Assembly: GCF_018403285.1 (NCBI RefSeq)
Contig: NZ_BOSJ01000011.1
Coordinates: 1 to 64,000 of the forward strand
Source of the DNA: Paenibacillus sp. J45TS6
GTDB lineage: Bacteria > Bacillota > Bacilli > Paenibacillales > Paenibacillaceae
Direction of reading: 5' to 3'
DNA: 64,000 nt
Shown: piece after piece, positions 33,485-42,606 of the stretch
Layout of the letters: each line of letters starts with the position of its first letter
How positions within the stretch are numbered: the stretch's first letter is position 1
The notes under the pieces: model-generated
What the model saw: the letters and a program-made list of their open reading frames with translations, nothing else
The model's database searches: none
Told to the model about the DNA's origin: nothing
Position numbers and translations under genes: made by a program

Positions 33485-34486
33485 CTACTTTACTTCTTCG
33501 GGATAAGGATCAATCATACGAATCGTGCCATCCGAATTGTACGTAAGCTCCGCAAATTTTACGCAACGCTTGTAATCAATGCCGCCGGAAAGAGAACAAT
33601 CGTGATAGAATAAATACCATTTCTCCTGGAATTGCACAATTGAATGATGTGTTGTCCAGCCTATAACAGGCGGTAAAATGGTGCCTTGATATGTGAAAGG
33701 TCCCATCGGACTGTCACCGATCGCATACACCAGCTTGTGTGTCGAACCCGTAGAGTAGGACAGATAATATTTGTCATTATACTTGTGCATCCATGGTCCT
33801 TCAAAATACCTGCATTCCTCGTTGCCTGCGGTCAGCGGCTGTCCTTCCTGGTCCACGATAACAATCTCCATCGCTTCGGAAACCATTGAGAGCATATCTT
33901 CACTTAGCTTCGCTATTCTTGGACCAAGCGCCGGCTCATCCGGAGCTGGACCTTCTGCATCTTCCACATAGCTTCCCGTCTGCCACTTCTCTAATTGCCC
34001 GCCCCACAGCCCGCCAAAGAGCATGTAAGCCTGTTCATCTTCATCAATAAAGACAGCAGGATCAATACTGAAGCTGCCCTGAATATACTGTTCCTCGGGT
34101 TTAAATGGACCTGCCGGGGACGATGACGTAGCTACGCCGATGCGAAAAATACCTTCATGATCCCGTGCAGGGAAAAACAAGTAATATTTTCCGTTTTTGA
34201 AGACGGCATCCGGTGCCCACATCTGACAAGACGCCCACGGGACATCCTTTACATGCAGCGCCTCACCGTGGTCTGTCACGGGTGAATCCAGATCATCCAT
34301 TGATAAAACATGGTAATCCTCCATCTTATATTGATCACCATTGTCATTAATTGGACCGTCGTGATCCAAATCATGGGAAGGATAAATATAGATACGACCC
34401 TCGAACACATGAGCTGACGGATCGGCAGTGTAAATATGAGTGACTAAAGGTTCATGCGGTTTAGGCTGTTTAGGCATGGTAGACAT
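33485..34486 (-). CDS. Glycoside hydrolase family 43 (xylosidase/arabinofuranosidase type)
   Basis: The 333-residue protein is a single five-blade beta-propeller domain. It has the GH43 acidic triad: ADPSAH (base) near residue 22, SIDPAVF (pKa modulator) near 140 and FEGPWMHK (acid) near 225. It has no signal peptide, so it acts on imported oligosaccharides. Lacking the C-terminal domain of the larger GH43 gene, it is likely an arabinofuranosidase or xylosidase acting on small substrates. It is the last gene of the operon. Confidence 0.88.
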   Translation of the reverse strand: MSTMPKQPKPHEPLVTHIYTADPSAHVFEGRIYIYPSHDLDHDGPINDNGDQYKMEDYHVLSMDDLDSPVTDHGEALHVKDVPWASCQMWAPDAVFKNGKYYLFFPARDHEGIFRIGVATSSSPAGPFKPEEQYIQGSFSIDPAVFIDEDEQAYMLFGGLWGGQLEKWQTGSYVEDAEGPAPDEPALGPRIAKLSEDMLSMVSEAMEIVIVDQEGQPLTAGNEECRYFEGPWMHKYNDKYYLSYSTGSTHKLVYAIGDSPMGPFTYQGTILPPVIGWTTHHSIVQFQEKWYLFYHDCSLSGGIDYKRCVKFAELTYNSDGTIRMIDPYPEEVK

Positions 34487-34559
34487 TCAAATAACTCCTT
34501 CCAAAAGGTATAATGAATTGCTCTTTTATATCGATGTTCTACAGGTTCAAGTTATTGCA

Positions 34560-35597
34560 TTAGTTCCTCTTGTTCATATTTAGATCAGGAATTCGGGCAA
34601 CTCGCTGATAAGCTTCCTTGGGATGATGAGCCTCATCAAATAGGAAAGGCCAGTTTTTGCGTCCTCTGACCGGAAAATCATCAAGCCAGGTATAATCGTC
34701 AGCAGCTCCCCAGAAGGTTACGGCACTGATATGTTCACGATACTCATAAAGCACGCGGAAAATGGACTCATATCTTGCGGCTTGTAATTCCAGCATGTCC
34801 TGCGTAGGTTGAGCAAGATCCGTGCGCCTATCTTCGAAGCGAAATACCGACACATCCAGCTCAGTAAGCTGCAGCTGTAGACCTAGCTCTGCATACCGTT
34901 CAATCGCGGCACGAATATCATCCAGAGATGGATCGTACAGATTCCAGTGTGCCTGCAAACCAACGCCATGAATCGGCACACCTTGATCTAACAAGGAACG
35001 AACGAGGCGATAAATGCGCTCCCGCTTATGCGGATGGGACTCATTATAATCGTTATAGAACAAAAGCGCCTGAGGATCTGCTTCATGGGCGAATTCAAAA
35101 GCTTTGGCAATGAAGTCCTCTCCCGCAATATCCAACCATTTCGATGGCCGTAAAAATGCATTCTCATCATTCGCATCATCTGAAATCGCTTCATTCACGA
35201 CATCCCAGGAGTAAATGACGTCTTTATATCGGCCAACGACGGTCTGAATATGCTTACGCAAACGTGCAAGTAATACATCACGTTCCGCAAGTCCTCCTAT
35301 TCCATTCTCGAACAACCAGCCTGCAGTTTGGTTATGCCATACCAGTGTATGCCCGCGCAGCGCCATGTTATGCTCTTTGGCAAATGCAGCTATGATGTCC
35401 GCTTTTTCGAACGTGTACACCTCTTCCTGCGGATGCAAACTTTCGAATTTCATCTCATTTTCTGCTGTTAAGCTGTTGAAGTGATATGCTAGCAGTGATT
35501 CTTGGGTTACAATTGTTGTCGGATTAACCGCTGCTCCCATCTGGAAAGCGTCCTTGTATAAATCCTTCAGTGAAGCTTCTGTTCTGATCGGTTCCAT
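34560..35597 (-). CDS. Endo-1,4-beta-xylanase, GH10, intracellular
   Basis: The 345-residue enzyme is a single GH10 barrel with the acid/base Glu at about 136 (WDVVNEA) and the nucleophile Glu at about 246 (QLTELDVS). There is no signal peptide, so it acts inside the cell on imported xylo-oligosaccharides, like XynA2 of the aldouronate cluster of Paenibacillus sp. JDR-2. The ATG at 35597 follows GAGGGG by 4-5 nt; an in-frame upstream start overlaps the preceding gene. The operon position between two GH43 genes supports the role. Confidence 0.92.
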   Translation of the reverse strand: MEPIRTEASLKDLYKDAFQMGAAVNPTTIVTQESLLAYHFNSLTAENEMKFESLHPQEEVYTFEKADIIAAFAKEHNMALRGHTLVWHNQTAGWLFENGIGGLAERDVLLARLRKHIQTVVGRYKDVIYSWDVVNEAISDDANDENAFLRPSKWLDIAGEDFIAKAFEFAHEADPQALLFYNDYNESHPHKRERIYRLVRSLLDQGVPIHGVGLQAHWNLYDPSLDDIRAAIERYAELGLQLQLTELDVSVFRFEDRRTDLAQPTQDMLELQAARYESIFRVLYEYREHISAVTFWGAADDYTWLDDFPVRGRKNWPFLFDEAHHPKEAYQRVARIPDLNMNKRN

Positions 35598-35650
35598 GTT
35601 TCCCCTCCTCTTCTCTTGCCGTTCACCCGCCTCGTATGCATTACTGCGAA

Positions 35651-37210
35651 TCAAACAAGATACTCAAACCAGTCGAAGCGAGCAGGTGTCTGACTTTCCT
35701 GGCCATTACCGGTAGCATATAGCCCGACCACTGCCCCGGTGAAGCACATTTTATGCACAAAAGCCTCTGGAGAGATTGCACGGGCTGTACCTGAACCTAA
35801 ACGTAACCAGTTCTGTCCATCCTCCGAACAAGTTAGTGTATATTCCTTCTCTGTCGATTCGATTCGGAGTAATAGTTGCTCCGTTCCTAGCTCGCTCTCA
35901 TGCACAATTTCGGACTCTCCACGTTCCGTCAGGCGGGCAAAAATAATATTCTGACCTGCCGATCGCCTAATGCCAATTTCATAATGTGCATCCTCATCTC
36001 GGCGAATACAAAGCCCCGCCTCTTCTCCTTCGAGAACCGGCACGAATGATATGCTAGCGGTAAAACTGGCATTGAGATGTTGCTGTCTTCGGCCAACAAA
36101 TGTGATCTGCCGGGTGTCGTTAAGCCCTGCTTCATGACCATACAAAGTAAGGAAACCTGGTCTTTCCGTAACCGTACATTTCCCATCTGTTGGATTGCGA
36201 ACATACAGCCAGTGCGGTCCAAGCTCTGCGTCAAAGTCCTCCCGGCCAACAACGATTGCTTCATTCCTGTCTAAGATAGAAGGTGCTGTCATCTCTAACC
36301 GCTGGACTGACATATCCAGGCTAACTGTCCCTTCATTGTTGTCGATGTGCGGCCAACCATCCTTCCAAACGACAGGTGCGAGAAACGTTTCTCGTCCAAG
36401 CACGCTGTATCCGCCATCTGTCAATCGAACACCAAGGAATACAGCCCACCAGTCGCCTTGATGATCTTCGACTAGATCGGCATGACCCAGATACTGGATA
36501 GGATGATCCAGATCACGATGAGTTAGAATCGGCTCAGGGTAGCGTTCAAACGGACCATACGGCTTGTCACTTCGGCCGATGATTTCACGGTGCTCCTTGG
36601 CCGTACCTCCAGAAGCGGACATCATGTAATACAAACCATTGATCTTATATAAATGCGGTCCTTCCGTCCATGGACCGCCATCTCCATACCAGACGATTTG
36701 CGGATTAGAGAGTGCCTCTCCTGTAGCAATATTGATCTCATACTGAATGGCGTGAGAGTCGTAATCGGCGCCTTGCTGAGCAGTAACATACACTTTGCCG
36801 TCATCATCAAAAAACAACGATGGGTCGATCCCTCCATAAGGAATGCGAATCGGATCTGACCAAGGCCCCGCGGGGTTCGTTGCCGTAACATAAAAGTTAC
36901 CGATGCCTCTCACATCTGTCGTAATCATATAGAAAATGCCTTCATGATATCTAAGTACAGGAGCATAAATCCCGTCAGAACTTTTCTGTCCCGTTAAATC
37001 AAGCTGGCTGAACCGATCTAGCACATTGCCTATCTGCTCCCAATGGATTAAATCCCGGCTCCGAAAAATCGGAACGCCGGGGAAGTATTCAAATGAGCTG
37101 CAGATGAGATAAAAATAATCTTCTGCTTTCACGATACTAGGATCGGGATAGAACCCAGGAAGGATTGGATTCGTGTAACGGATCGTTTTTGATAATAGCT
37201 GATCCTTCAT
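35651..37210 (-). CDS. Beta-xylosidase, GH43 with C-terminal beta-sandwich
   Basis: The 519-residue protein has a GH43 propeller (residues 1-310) with PGFYPDPSI, GGIDPSLFFDD and WTEGPHLYK giving the three catalytic acids, followed by a beta-sandwich domain (about 320-519) usual for beta-xylosidases of the XynB type. There is no signal peptide. It probably releases xylose from xylo-oligosaccharides taken up by the ABC importer whose genes precede it. The ATG follows GAAGGA. Confidence 0.9.
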   Translation of the reverse strand: MKDQLLSKTIRYTNPILPGFYPDPSIVKAEDYFYLICSSFEYFPGVPIFRSRDLIHWEQIGNVLDRFSQLDLTGQKSSDGIYAPVLRYHEGIFYMITTDVRGIGNFYVTATNPAGPWSDPIRIPYGGIDPSLFFDDDGKVYVTAQQGADYDSHAIQYEINIATGEALSNPQIVWYGDGGPWTEGPHLYKINGLYYMMSASGGTAKEHREIIGRSDKPYGPFERYPEPILTHRDLDHPIQYLGHADLVEDHQGDWWAVFLGVRLTDGGYSVLGRETFLAPVVWKDGWPHIDNNEGTVSLDMSVQRLEMTAPSILDRNEAIVVGREDFDAELGPHWLYVRNPTDGKCTVTERPGFLTLYGHEAGLNDTRQITFVGRRQQHLNASFTASISFVPVLEGEEAGLCIRRDEDAHYEIGIRRSAGQNIIFARLTERGESEIVHESELGTEQLLLRIESTEKEYTLTCSEDGQNWLRLGSGTARAISPEAFVHKMCFTGAVVGLYATGNGQESQTPARFDWFEYLV

Positions 37211-38155
37211 CTATTCCTTCACACTCCCTACATTAAGTCCTACAACAAAGTATTTTTGCATGAACGGGTAAACCACTAAGATTGGCACTGACGCAACAAT
37301 GGTAACTGCTGCTCGGATGGAAATCGGCGTCACCTGGGTTGCGTTTTCCATTCCCACACCGTTGGCAACTGAAGGATTGCTGTTGGCATTCATACTGGAA
37401 GATAAAAGTTTCATCAATTCATATTGCAGTGTGCTCAGTTCTTGACGAGACGACGTGTATAGAAATGCATCAAACCAGGTATTCCATGCACCGACCGCAA
37501 CAAAAAGGGCAATGGTTGCAAGAACAGGTGTACATAACGGAAAGATGACTTTCCAAAAAATTTTGAATTCTCCCGCACCGTCGATTTTTGCTGATTCGAT
37601 CAAGGCTTCTGGAATGGTATAAATATAAGTCCGAATAACGATAAGGTTAAATGCACTGATAAGTGATGGTAAGACATACACCCAGAACGAATTAATTAAA
37701 TGCAGGTCTTTGATCAGGAAATACCCTGGAATAAGTCCTGCGTTGAAATACATTGTGAGAACAAAGATCGTAGTAATCAGCTTACGGAAGACATAATCTC
37801 GCCGGCTCAGCGTATAGGCCAGCATACTAGTCAAGAAAATATTCAACACGGTGGATAAAACGGTACGTGCCACAGAAACTAGGAATGCGCTATAAATGGT
37901 ACCTGAAGCAAATACTGCTTTGTAATTCTGCAGGGTGAAATCACGAGGCCATAAGTATAATCCTCCCCGAATGGTATCATTTCCTGCATTAAATGAAACA
38001 ACGATCGTGTTCAAAAATGGATACAGTGTCACTGTCACGAGCATGATCATGAAAATGATATTGAAGGTATTGAACAGGATTGGTTCGATGGTTCCGTTTC
38101 CCGAGCGGCGTGTAGAAACTACCGCTGAACCAGACAATGGTGTTTTTTTCATCAT
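37211..38155 (-). CDS. Sugar ABC transporter permease, LplC/YtcP type
   Basis: The 314-residue protein has six hydrophobic segments and the EAA loop of binding-protein-dependent permeases (EALIESAKIDGAGEFKIFWKV). It is the second permease of the importer and starts inside the stop codon of the first (ATGA overlap). In Lpl-type systems it pairs with LplB-like permease and a large lipoprotein. It imports xylo-oligosaccharides or aldouronates by context. No ATPase gene lies nearby; a shared MsmX-like ATPase elsewhere would be needed. Confidence 0.9.
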   Translation of the reverse strand: MMKKTPLSGSAVVSTRRSGNGTIEPILFNTFNIIFMIMLVTVTLYPFLNTIVVSFNAGNDTIRGGLYLWPRDFTLQNYKAVFASGTIYSAFLVSVARTVLSTVLNIFLTSMLAYTLSRRDYVFRKLITTIFVLTMYFNAGLIPGYFLIKDLHLINSFWVYVLPSLISAFNLIVIRTYIYTIPEALIESAKIDGAGEFKIFWKVIFPLCTPVLATIALFVAVGAWNTWFDAFLYTSSRQELSTLQYELMKLLSSSMNANSNPSVANGVGMENATQVTPISIRAAVTIVASVPILVVYPFMQKYFVVGLNVGSVKE

Positions 38156-39117
38156 AACAGCCTCTCTTCCCCAAGCCGCTTGGCGGTCCAATTCGCAAAG
38201 AGCAACATGGTAATGCTGACCACAGATTTGAATATCCCGCCTGCAGTAGCGAGTGAATAGTTGCCTTGTGCAATCCCGTATTTAAGCACGAAGATATCAA
38301 TCGTTTCTGACCAATCAACAACAAGTCCGTTGCCAAGCAAATATTGAACCTCAAAGCCCGCTTCTAGAATATGTCCGATAGACATAATCAACAGGATGAC
38401 AATCGTAGGCTTGATTCCTGGCAAAGTAATATTCCACATTTTTTGATAGCGGTTAGCTCCATCGATGTCGGATGCTTCATACAGCGCCGGATCAATAGAG
38501 GCAATGGCTGCCAAATAAATGATTGTATTCCATCCCACTTCTTTCCATACATGGGAGGCTGCGACGACTCCCCAGAAATACTTTCCTTCCGTCAACCACA
38601 GGATCGGCTGATCTATCAAATGCAGTTTCATTAGAATATCATTGACAATCCCATCGGAAGCAAGCGATGTTGCCACGATGCCGGTAACGATAATCCAGGA
38701 TAAAAAGTGAGGCAGATAGGAAATGGTCTGCACCGTCCGCTTCCATAGTACCTTTTTGATCTCATTAAGCAGAAGGGCTAGAATAATGGCAGTTACAAAT
38801 CCGAGTATTAAGTTGATAATACTCATTCCTAGCGTATTGCGAAGTACGCGTAGAAAGTTGTCATCTGTGAACAAAAATTTAAAATGTTTAAATCCCACCC
38901 AAGTTTGATCCGAGAAGCTTCGTGCAGGTTTGTAATCCTGAAAAGCCATCGTCCAACCCCAGACAGGTACATATGAAAAAGTGATGATATATGCTAACAG
39001 AGGAACAGACATGAATATGAGCTGTTTCTGTTCTTTAATCGTTTGCCAGGTCAGCCGCTTGTTTTTCGGTTTTTTCTTCGGGCTGTGGGGCTTGGTGCCC
39101 ACTACAATTTCCTCCAT
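38152..39117 (-). CDS. Sugar ABC transporter permease, LplB type
   Basis: The 321-residue protein has six predicted membrane helices after a basic N-terminal stretch, and the EAA loop EASDIDGANRYQKMWNI. It is the first permease of the importer. GGGAG lies about 10 nt before the ATG at 39117. Between it and the binding-protein gene lies a strong hairpin, so less mRNA should reach the permeases than the lipoprotein. A basic end and the length are normal for LplB proteins. Confidence 0.9.
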   Translation of the reverse strand: MEEIVVGTKPHSPKKKPKNKRLTWQTIKEQKQLIFMSVPLLAYIITFSYVPVWGWTMAFQDYKPARSFSDQTWVGFKHFKFLFTDDNFLRVLRNTLGMSIINLILGFVTAIILALLLNEIKKVLWKRTVQTISYLPHFLSWIIVTGIVATSLASDGIVNDILMKLHLIDQPILWLTEGKYFWGVVAASHVWKEVGWNTIIYLAAIASIDPALYEASDIDGANRYQKMWNITLPGIKPTIVILLIMSIGHILEAGFEVQYLLGNGLVVDWSETIDIFVLKYGIAQGNYSLATAGGIFKSVVSITMLLFANWTAKRLGEERLL

Positions 39118-39216
39118 AAATATCAAACTCCCTATCCATCTTTGTCATGAAAAGAAAAACGTAGAGTAGCGCATCTTCCATATAACAACGTGTTAAACAT
39201 TCTTTTTGAATAAAAA

Positions 39217-39247
39217 ATCGGGAAGGAAGGATACCTTCCTTCCCGAT
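39217..39247 (-). terminator. Intra-operon terminator after the binding-protein gene
   Basis: A 14-bp perfect stem (atcgggaaggaagg / ccttccttcccgat, loop ata) is followed on the minus strand by TTTTTT. It lies between the binding-protein stop and the permease start. Partial readthrough would set the binding-protein excess usual for ABC importers. Confidence 0.85.
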
Positions 39248-39257
39248 AGAAATAGCC

Positions 39258-40940
39258 TTACTTCGCAGACCAGTTATCAATTCTCCACTGCAATACTTCA
39301 TTGATGCGATCTTCATAAGCTTTAACGTCCAGTTTTTGAATCTCAGAAACGTATTCATTCCAAACACCGTCAAATTCAGTTGGTTTAGCCAGAATTGCTC
39401 TAGGTAAATACTTGGTAGACGCTTCGGTCAACTTCGTATTTGCAATCTTGGCTGGAGATCCTTCAACCAGATCAACTGACCATGCTGGGTAATAAACCGG
39501 ATTTTCCGGTGGAGCACTGAAGAAGTCAATATAGCTGTTAAATCCGTATGCATCCAAAACTTCTTTATCAAACGGTTTCAGGCTTGCTTGATATTCTTCC
39601 GGCTGATTACTTGCCGAAGTTGCGTTTCCATCACTGAAGTAACCTTCCAGCTTCGGTGCAGTTGCATAGAAAGCATCTGCTTTGTTTGCAAGCTTCCAAG
39701 TCGCGTCGGTTGCTTTGTCACGCTGTTCTTGTGTCTTCATGAAACGTCCTTCGTCGTTAACATAGTAATCTTCGTCCACAACACCCCAAGTGAATAACTT
39801 CTGCCAATCTTCTTCGATCAACTTATCAAGTACTTTGATAATTTTCACTGGGTCTTTGGCACTTACCGTAATACCAAATCCATTGTTTAAGTTCAGTGCT
39901 GCACGGTCACGGTAATAGTCTTGCGTGCTGGTGTCAAATACAAGCGGGAAACCTACATATGTTCGTTCGATTTTATTTTGCGTTATCAAGGAATCTTCCG
40001 CTTGTTGGAAGTTCCACTTCTGGTCGAACATGCCGAGTACTGCCCCACTGGACAATTTAGCCATGTACTGATCATAGTTTTGCGCAAACGCTTCCTTATC
40101 TAGCAAGCCTTTGGAATTAATTTCATTGAGTTTTTGATAATACTGTTTGGCATAATCTTTATCCGCAAAAATCTCGGCTTTGCCATCATTTACAACCACA
40201 CCGCCATCATTTGGATGACCGATCAAATGTTGTGGTGCGTTTAGCAAGCCCCAGTTTTTCCAGTCATAGTTCAGTACTTCAAAACCAATGGTTGGCTTGC
40301 CGTCGATCGTTGGATACTTCTCCTTATATTTCTCGATCAAGTCAAAGTACTCATCGAGTGTCTTCAGTTTTGGATATCCAAATTCCTTCAACACTTCTTT
40401 TTGAACCCAGAATGCAGGTCCGCTGTAATAAGTATCAGACACTTCACCGTTATATGCCCCGTAGTTAGGCAGATAGTAGATATGTCCATCATTAGGGTCC
40501 TTCATCTGATTCCAGTACTTCTCGTAGTGTTTCTTCAAATTAGGTGCGTGTTCCTCGATCAAATCTTCCAGTGGAATTACCGAACCCGCCGCTGTCAGCT
40601 TGGTATCCGCAGAGATCAAGTCTGGATAATCACCGCCAGCAATCATAACCCCGAGCTTTTGGTTCTTGTCACCGGCCAAAAATTCGAAATTAAATGTAAC
40701 GCCAAGCTCTTCCTTGATTTTCTTGTAGATTTTGTTGTCTGCAGTTGGCTGTTGTCCGGCCTCGTTTAGGAATACCGAGATTTCTATCGGATTATCAGTT
40801 CCAACTTCGCCGCCCTTACTGTTTGTTTCTCCGCTGCCTGATTCACTCGCACTGCCGCCTGAGCAGCCGGCCAGTACTACACCCAGTGACAACAACAATG
40901 TTGCCCCCGCGCGAAAAAACGGTTTTTTTCTTTCCCCCAT
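39258..40940 (-). CDS. Sugar-binding lipoprotein, LplA type
   Basis: The 560-residue protein has a lipoprotein signal (hydrophobic core, lipobox LAGC, cysteine at about 26), then a Ser/Gly linker and a large extracellular solute-binding domain of the family 1 type. Its length and the RR-HK regulators agree with LplA-like binding proteins for oligosaccharides. Here the ligand is probably xylo-oligosaccharides, by position. GGAGG lies just before the ATG. A likely catabolite-control site overlaps its leader. Confidence 0.93.
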   Translation of the reverse strand: MGERKKPFFRAGATLLLSLGVVLAGCSGGSASESGSGETNSKGGEVGTDNPIEISVFLNEAGQQPTADNKIYKKIKEELGVTFNFEFLAGDKNQKLGVMIAGGDYPDLISADTKLTAAGSVIPLEDLIEEHAPNLKKHYEKYWNQMKDPNDGHIYYLPNYGAYNGEVSDTYYSGPAFWVQKEVLKEFGYPKLKTLDEYFDLIEKYKEKYPTIDGKPTIGFEVLNYDWKNWGLLNAPQHLIGHPNDGGVVVNDGKAEIFADKDYAKQYYQKLNEINSKGLLDKEAFAQNYDQYMAKLSSGAVLGMFDQKWNFQQAEDSLITQNKIERTYVGFPLVFDTSTQDYYRDRAALNLNNGFGITVSAKDPVKIIKVLDKLIEEDWQKLFTWGVVDEDYYVNDEGRFMKTQEQRDKATDATWKLANKADAFYATAPKLEGYFSDGNATSASNQPEEYQASLKPFDKEVLDAYGFNSYIDFFSAPPENPVYYPAWSVDLVEGSPAKIANTKLTEASTKYLPRAILAKPTEFDGVWNEYVSEIQKLDVKAYEDRINEVLQWRIDNWSAK

Positions 40941-40970
40941 AAAGCACCTCCAAATTTTGGTCTTGCCATG

Positions 40971-40985
40971 TTGAAAGCCCTTACA
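40971..40985 (-). promoter_or_regulatory. Possible cre site (CcpA) before the binding-protein gene
   Basis: TTGAAAGCCCTTACA differs from the cre consensus WTGNAANCGNWNNCW at one position (CG to CC). A -10-like TATAAT lies upstream at 40998-41003 on the minus strand, so the site is about 5-20 nt downstream of the predicted start, suited to repression. No good -35 is seen, as expected for an activated promoter. Confidence 0.35.
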
Positions 40986-41067
40986 TTGCGTAATTTCATT
41001 ATAGATTTAACGTGTCATGGAAACTATATCTGAATTATAGCTTTTTCCGAGAAAAGTACAGGTTTTC

Positions 41068-42606
41068 TTATATTTGGACATTTTTCTTGTAATCATTAGG
41101 CGACATGTTCATCCGTTTCTCAAATTGCTTTAAAAAAAGAGGGTAGCTTGAATACCCGATCTTTTCTGAAATTTCACTGTTTTTGTACTGATTCATCTGG
41201 AGTAAACGGCAAGCTTCCTCAATCCGCAGATTATGAAGCATTTCATTAAATCCAATCCCATTTTTACGTATTAATAACTGCCCTAAGTAGGCCGGATGCA
41301 GGAAGAAATGTTCCGCCAGCATTTTAATGGTCAATCCCTCACGAAAATGCACATGAATATAATCATTGATATCTTGCACAATGCCTTGGGCTTCAGCTGG
41401 ATTTTCCTTAAGCAAAAGTTCAAAGCAGACTCGTCCGCACGAATACAGCATATCCATCAGAACATCAAAGGTCAGCAGGGCTTCATCTAGATTAGGAATT
41501 TCGAACAATTGGTTTGGAATCCCTGAATTCTGCGTCATCTGTTTATCCATATACGTCCGAATCTCATGAAGAAGATAGATCACAAATTTCTGAGCTTCAT
41601 CCGGGTGGACCCGTGTTTGCCGGAAGGTCTGCTGCATATACTCGACGACAGATCGGTAGGCCGCGTGATCAATGAGCTGAAATGCTGCCAGTATGCGCTC
41701 CAGTATCTCCAGCTGGTTATAATGCTTAGAAAAGTTCTGATCCTTGAGCTTGTCATAATCCAAAATAAAACTATTTTCCTGTTCATAAAAGGCATGCAGC
41801 AGCGCTTCTTCTGCTGTTATTTGGGAATTTCTAATATGAGTCAGTGAAGGTACGGCAGAACCAGCAGCCATAAATGCACGAAAGCTCGCCAGACGGCGAG
41901 CCATTATTTCCAATTGTTTTCTGATGGGTTCACTCGTTTCATGAGCAACATCACCGAATACAATGGAAACCAGATTATTTCGCAAACGAACCAAATAAAC
42001 GGTATCCCATTTGTTTAGAAAGTCTGCAGCAAGGCTGATCCACCGGGCAGCGTTCTCTTGGGGCACCTGAACCAGGCATACATTCCACTCTGCGGCGGAC
42101 GGGGAGAGAGACTCTATAACCTGATTCGCTTCTATGGATAACTCTTTCCCCATGAGCGCCTCCTTTATCGACAAAATCTCGTGTTCTCTCTGTACGACTT
42201 GTCCAATATGAAGCTGTTCCTGCTCCTTGATCAGTTCCTGCACTACCGCACGAATTTCGAGCACTGCCTGGTCCTCATCAAGAGGTTTGAGCAAATAACG
42301 GGACACTCGAAATTTAAGTGCTTTTCTTGCATATTCGAAATCACTGTACCCCGTTATAATAATGAATTTAGTCGTCCCGTTACCTCTGCGCCGCCACTCC
42401 TCAATCATTTCTAATCCATCCATCACTGGCATATGGATATCGACCATGACAAGATCAGGATTCAGTTCCTCCATCCGTTTCAGTCCTTCCGCCCCATTCT
42501 CACAGACACCGCATATTTCAAACCCAAGCTGTTCCCAGGGAATCCAGAGCTCCAAGCCCTCGAGCGCCCATGGCTCATCATCAATCAGCAGCACTTTAAA
42601 TGTCAT
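41068..42606 (-). CDS. Response regulator with AraC-type DNA-binding domain, YesN-like (first)
   Basis: The 512-residue protein has a receiver domain (residues 1-125, with DDEP and the phospho-Asp in DLVMVDIHMP), a variable middle and an AraC helix-turn-helix pair at about 410-512 (EISEKIGYSSYPLFLKQF). It should bind the promoter of the transporter genes. It starts within the last 11 nt of the sensor kinase gene, so it is translationally coupled. GGAGG lies 8 nt before its ATG. The next genes are the binding-protein operon. Confidence 0.9.
   Translation of the reverse strand: MTFKVLLIDDEPWALEGLELWIPWEQLGFEICGVCENGAEGLKRMEELNPDLVMVDIHMPVMDGLEMIEEWRRRGNGTTKFIIITGYSDFEYARKALKFRVSRYLLKPLDEDQAVLEIRAVVQELIKEQEQLHIGQVVQREHEILSIKEALMGKELSIEANQVIESLSPSAAEWNVCLVQVPQENAARWISLAADFLNKWDTVYLVRLRNNLVSIVFGDVAHETSEPIRKQLEIMARRLASFRAFMAAGSAVPSLTHIRNSQITAEEALLHAFYEQENSFILDYDKLKDQNFSKHYNQLEILERILAAFQLIDHAAYRSVVEYMQQTFRQTRVHPDEAQKFVIYLLHEIRTYMDKQMTQNSGIPNQLFEIPNLDEALLTFDVLMDMLYSCGRVCFELLLKENPAEAQGIVQDINDYIHVHFREGLTIKMLAEHFFLHPAYLGQLLIRKNGIGFNEMLHNLRIEEACRLLQMNQYKNSEISEKIGYSSYPLFLKQFEKRMNMSPNDYKKNVQI

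Noticed and set aside
37211-39117. Missing ABC ATPase gene as a sign of deletion
   Set aside because: Lpl-type importers in Bacillales normally lack a dedicated ATPase and use a shared MsmX-like one, so absence is expected.
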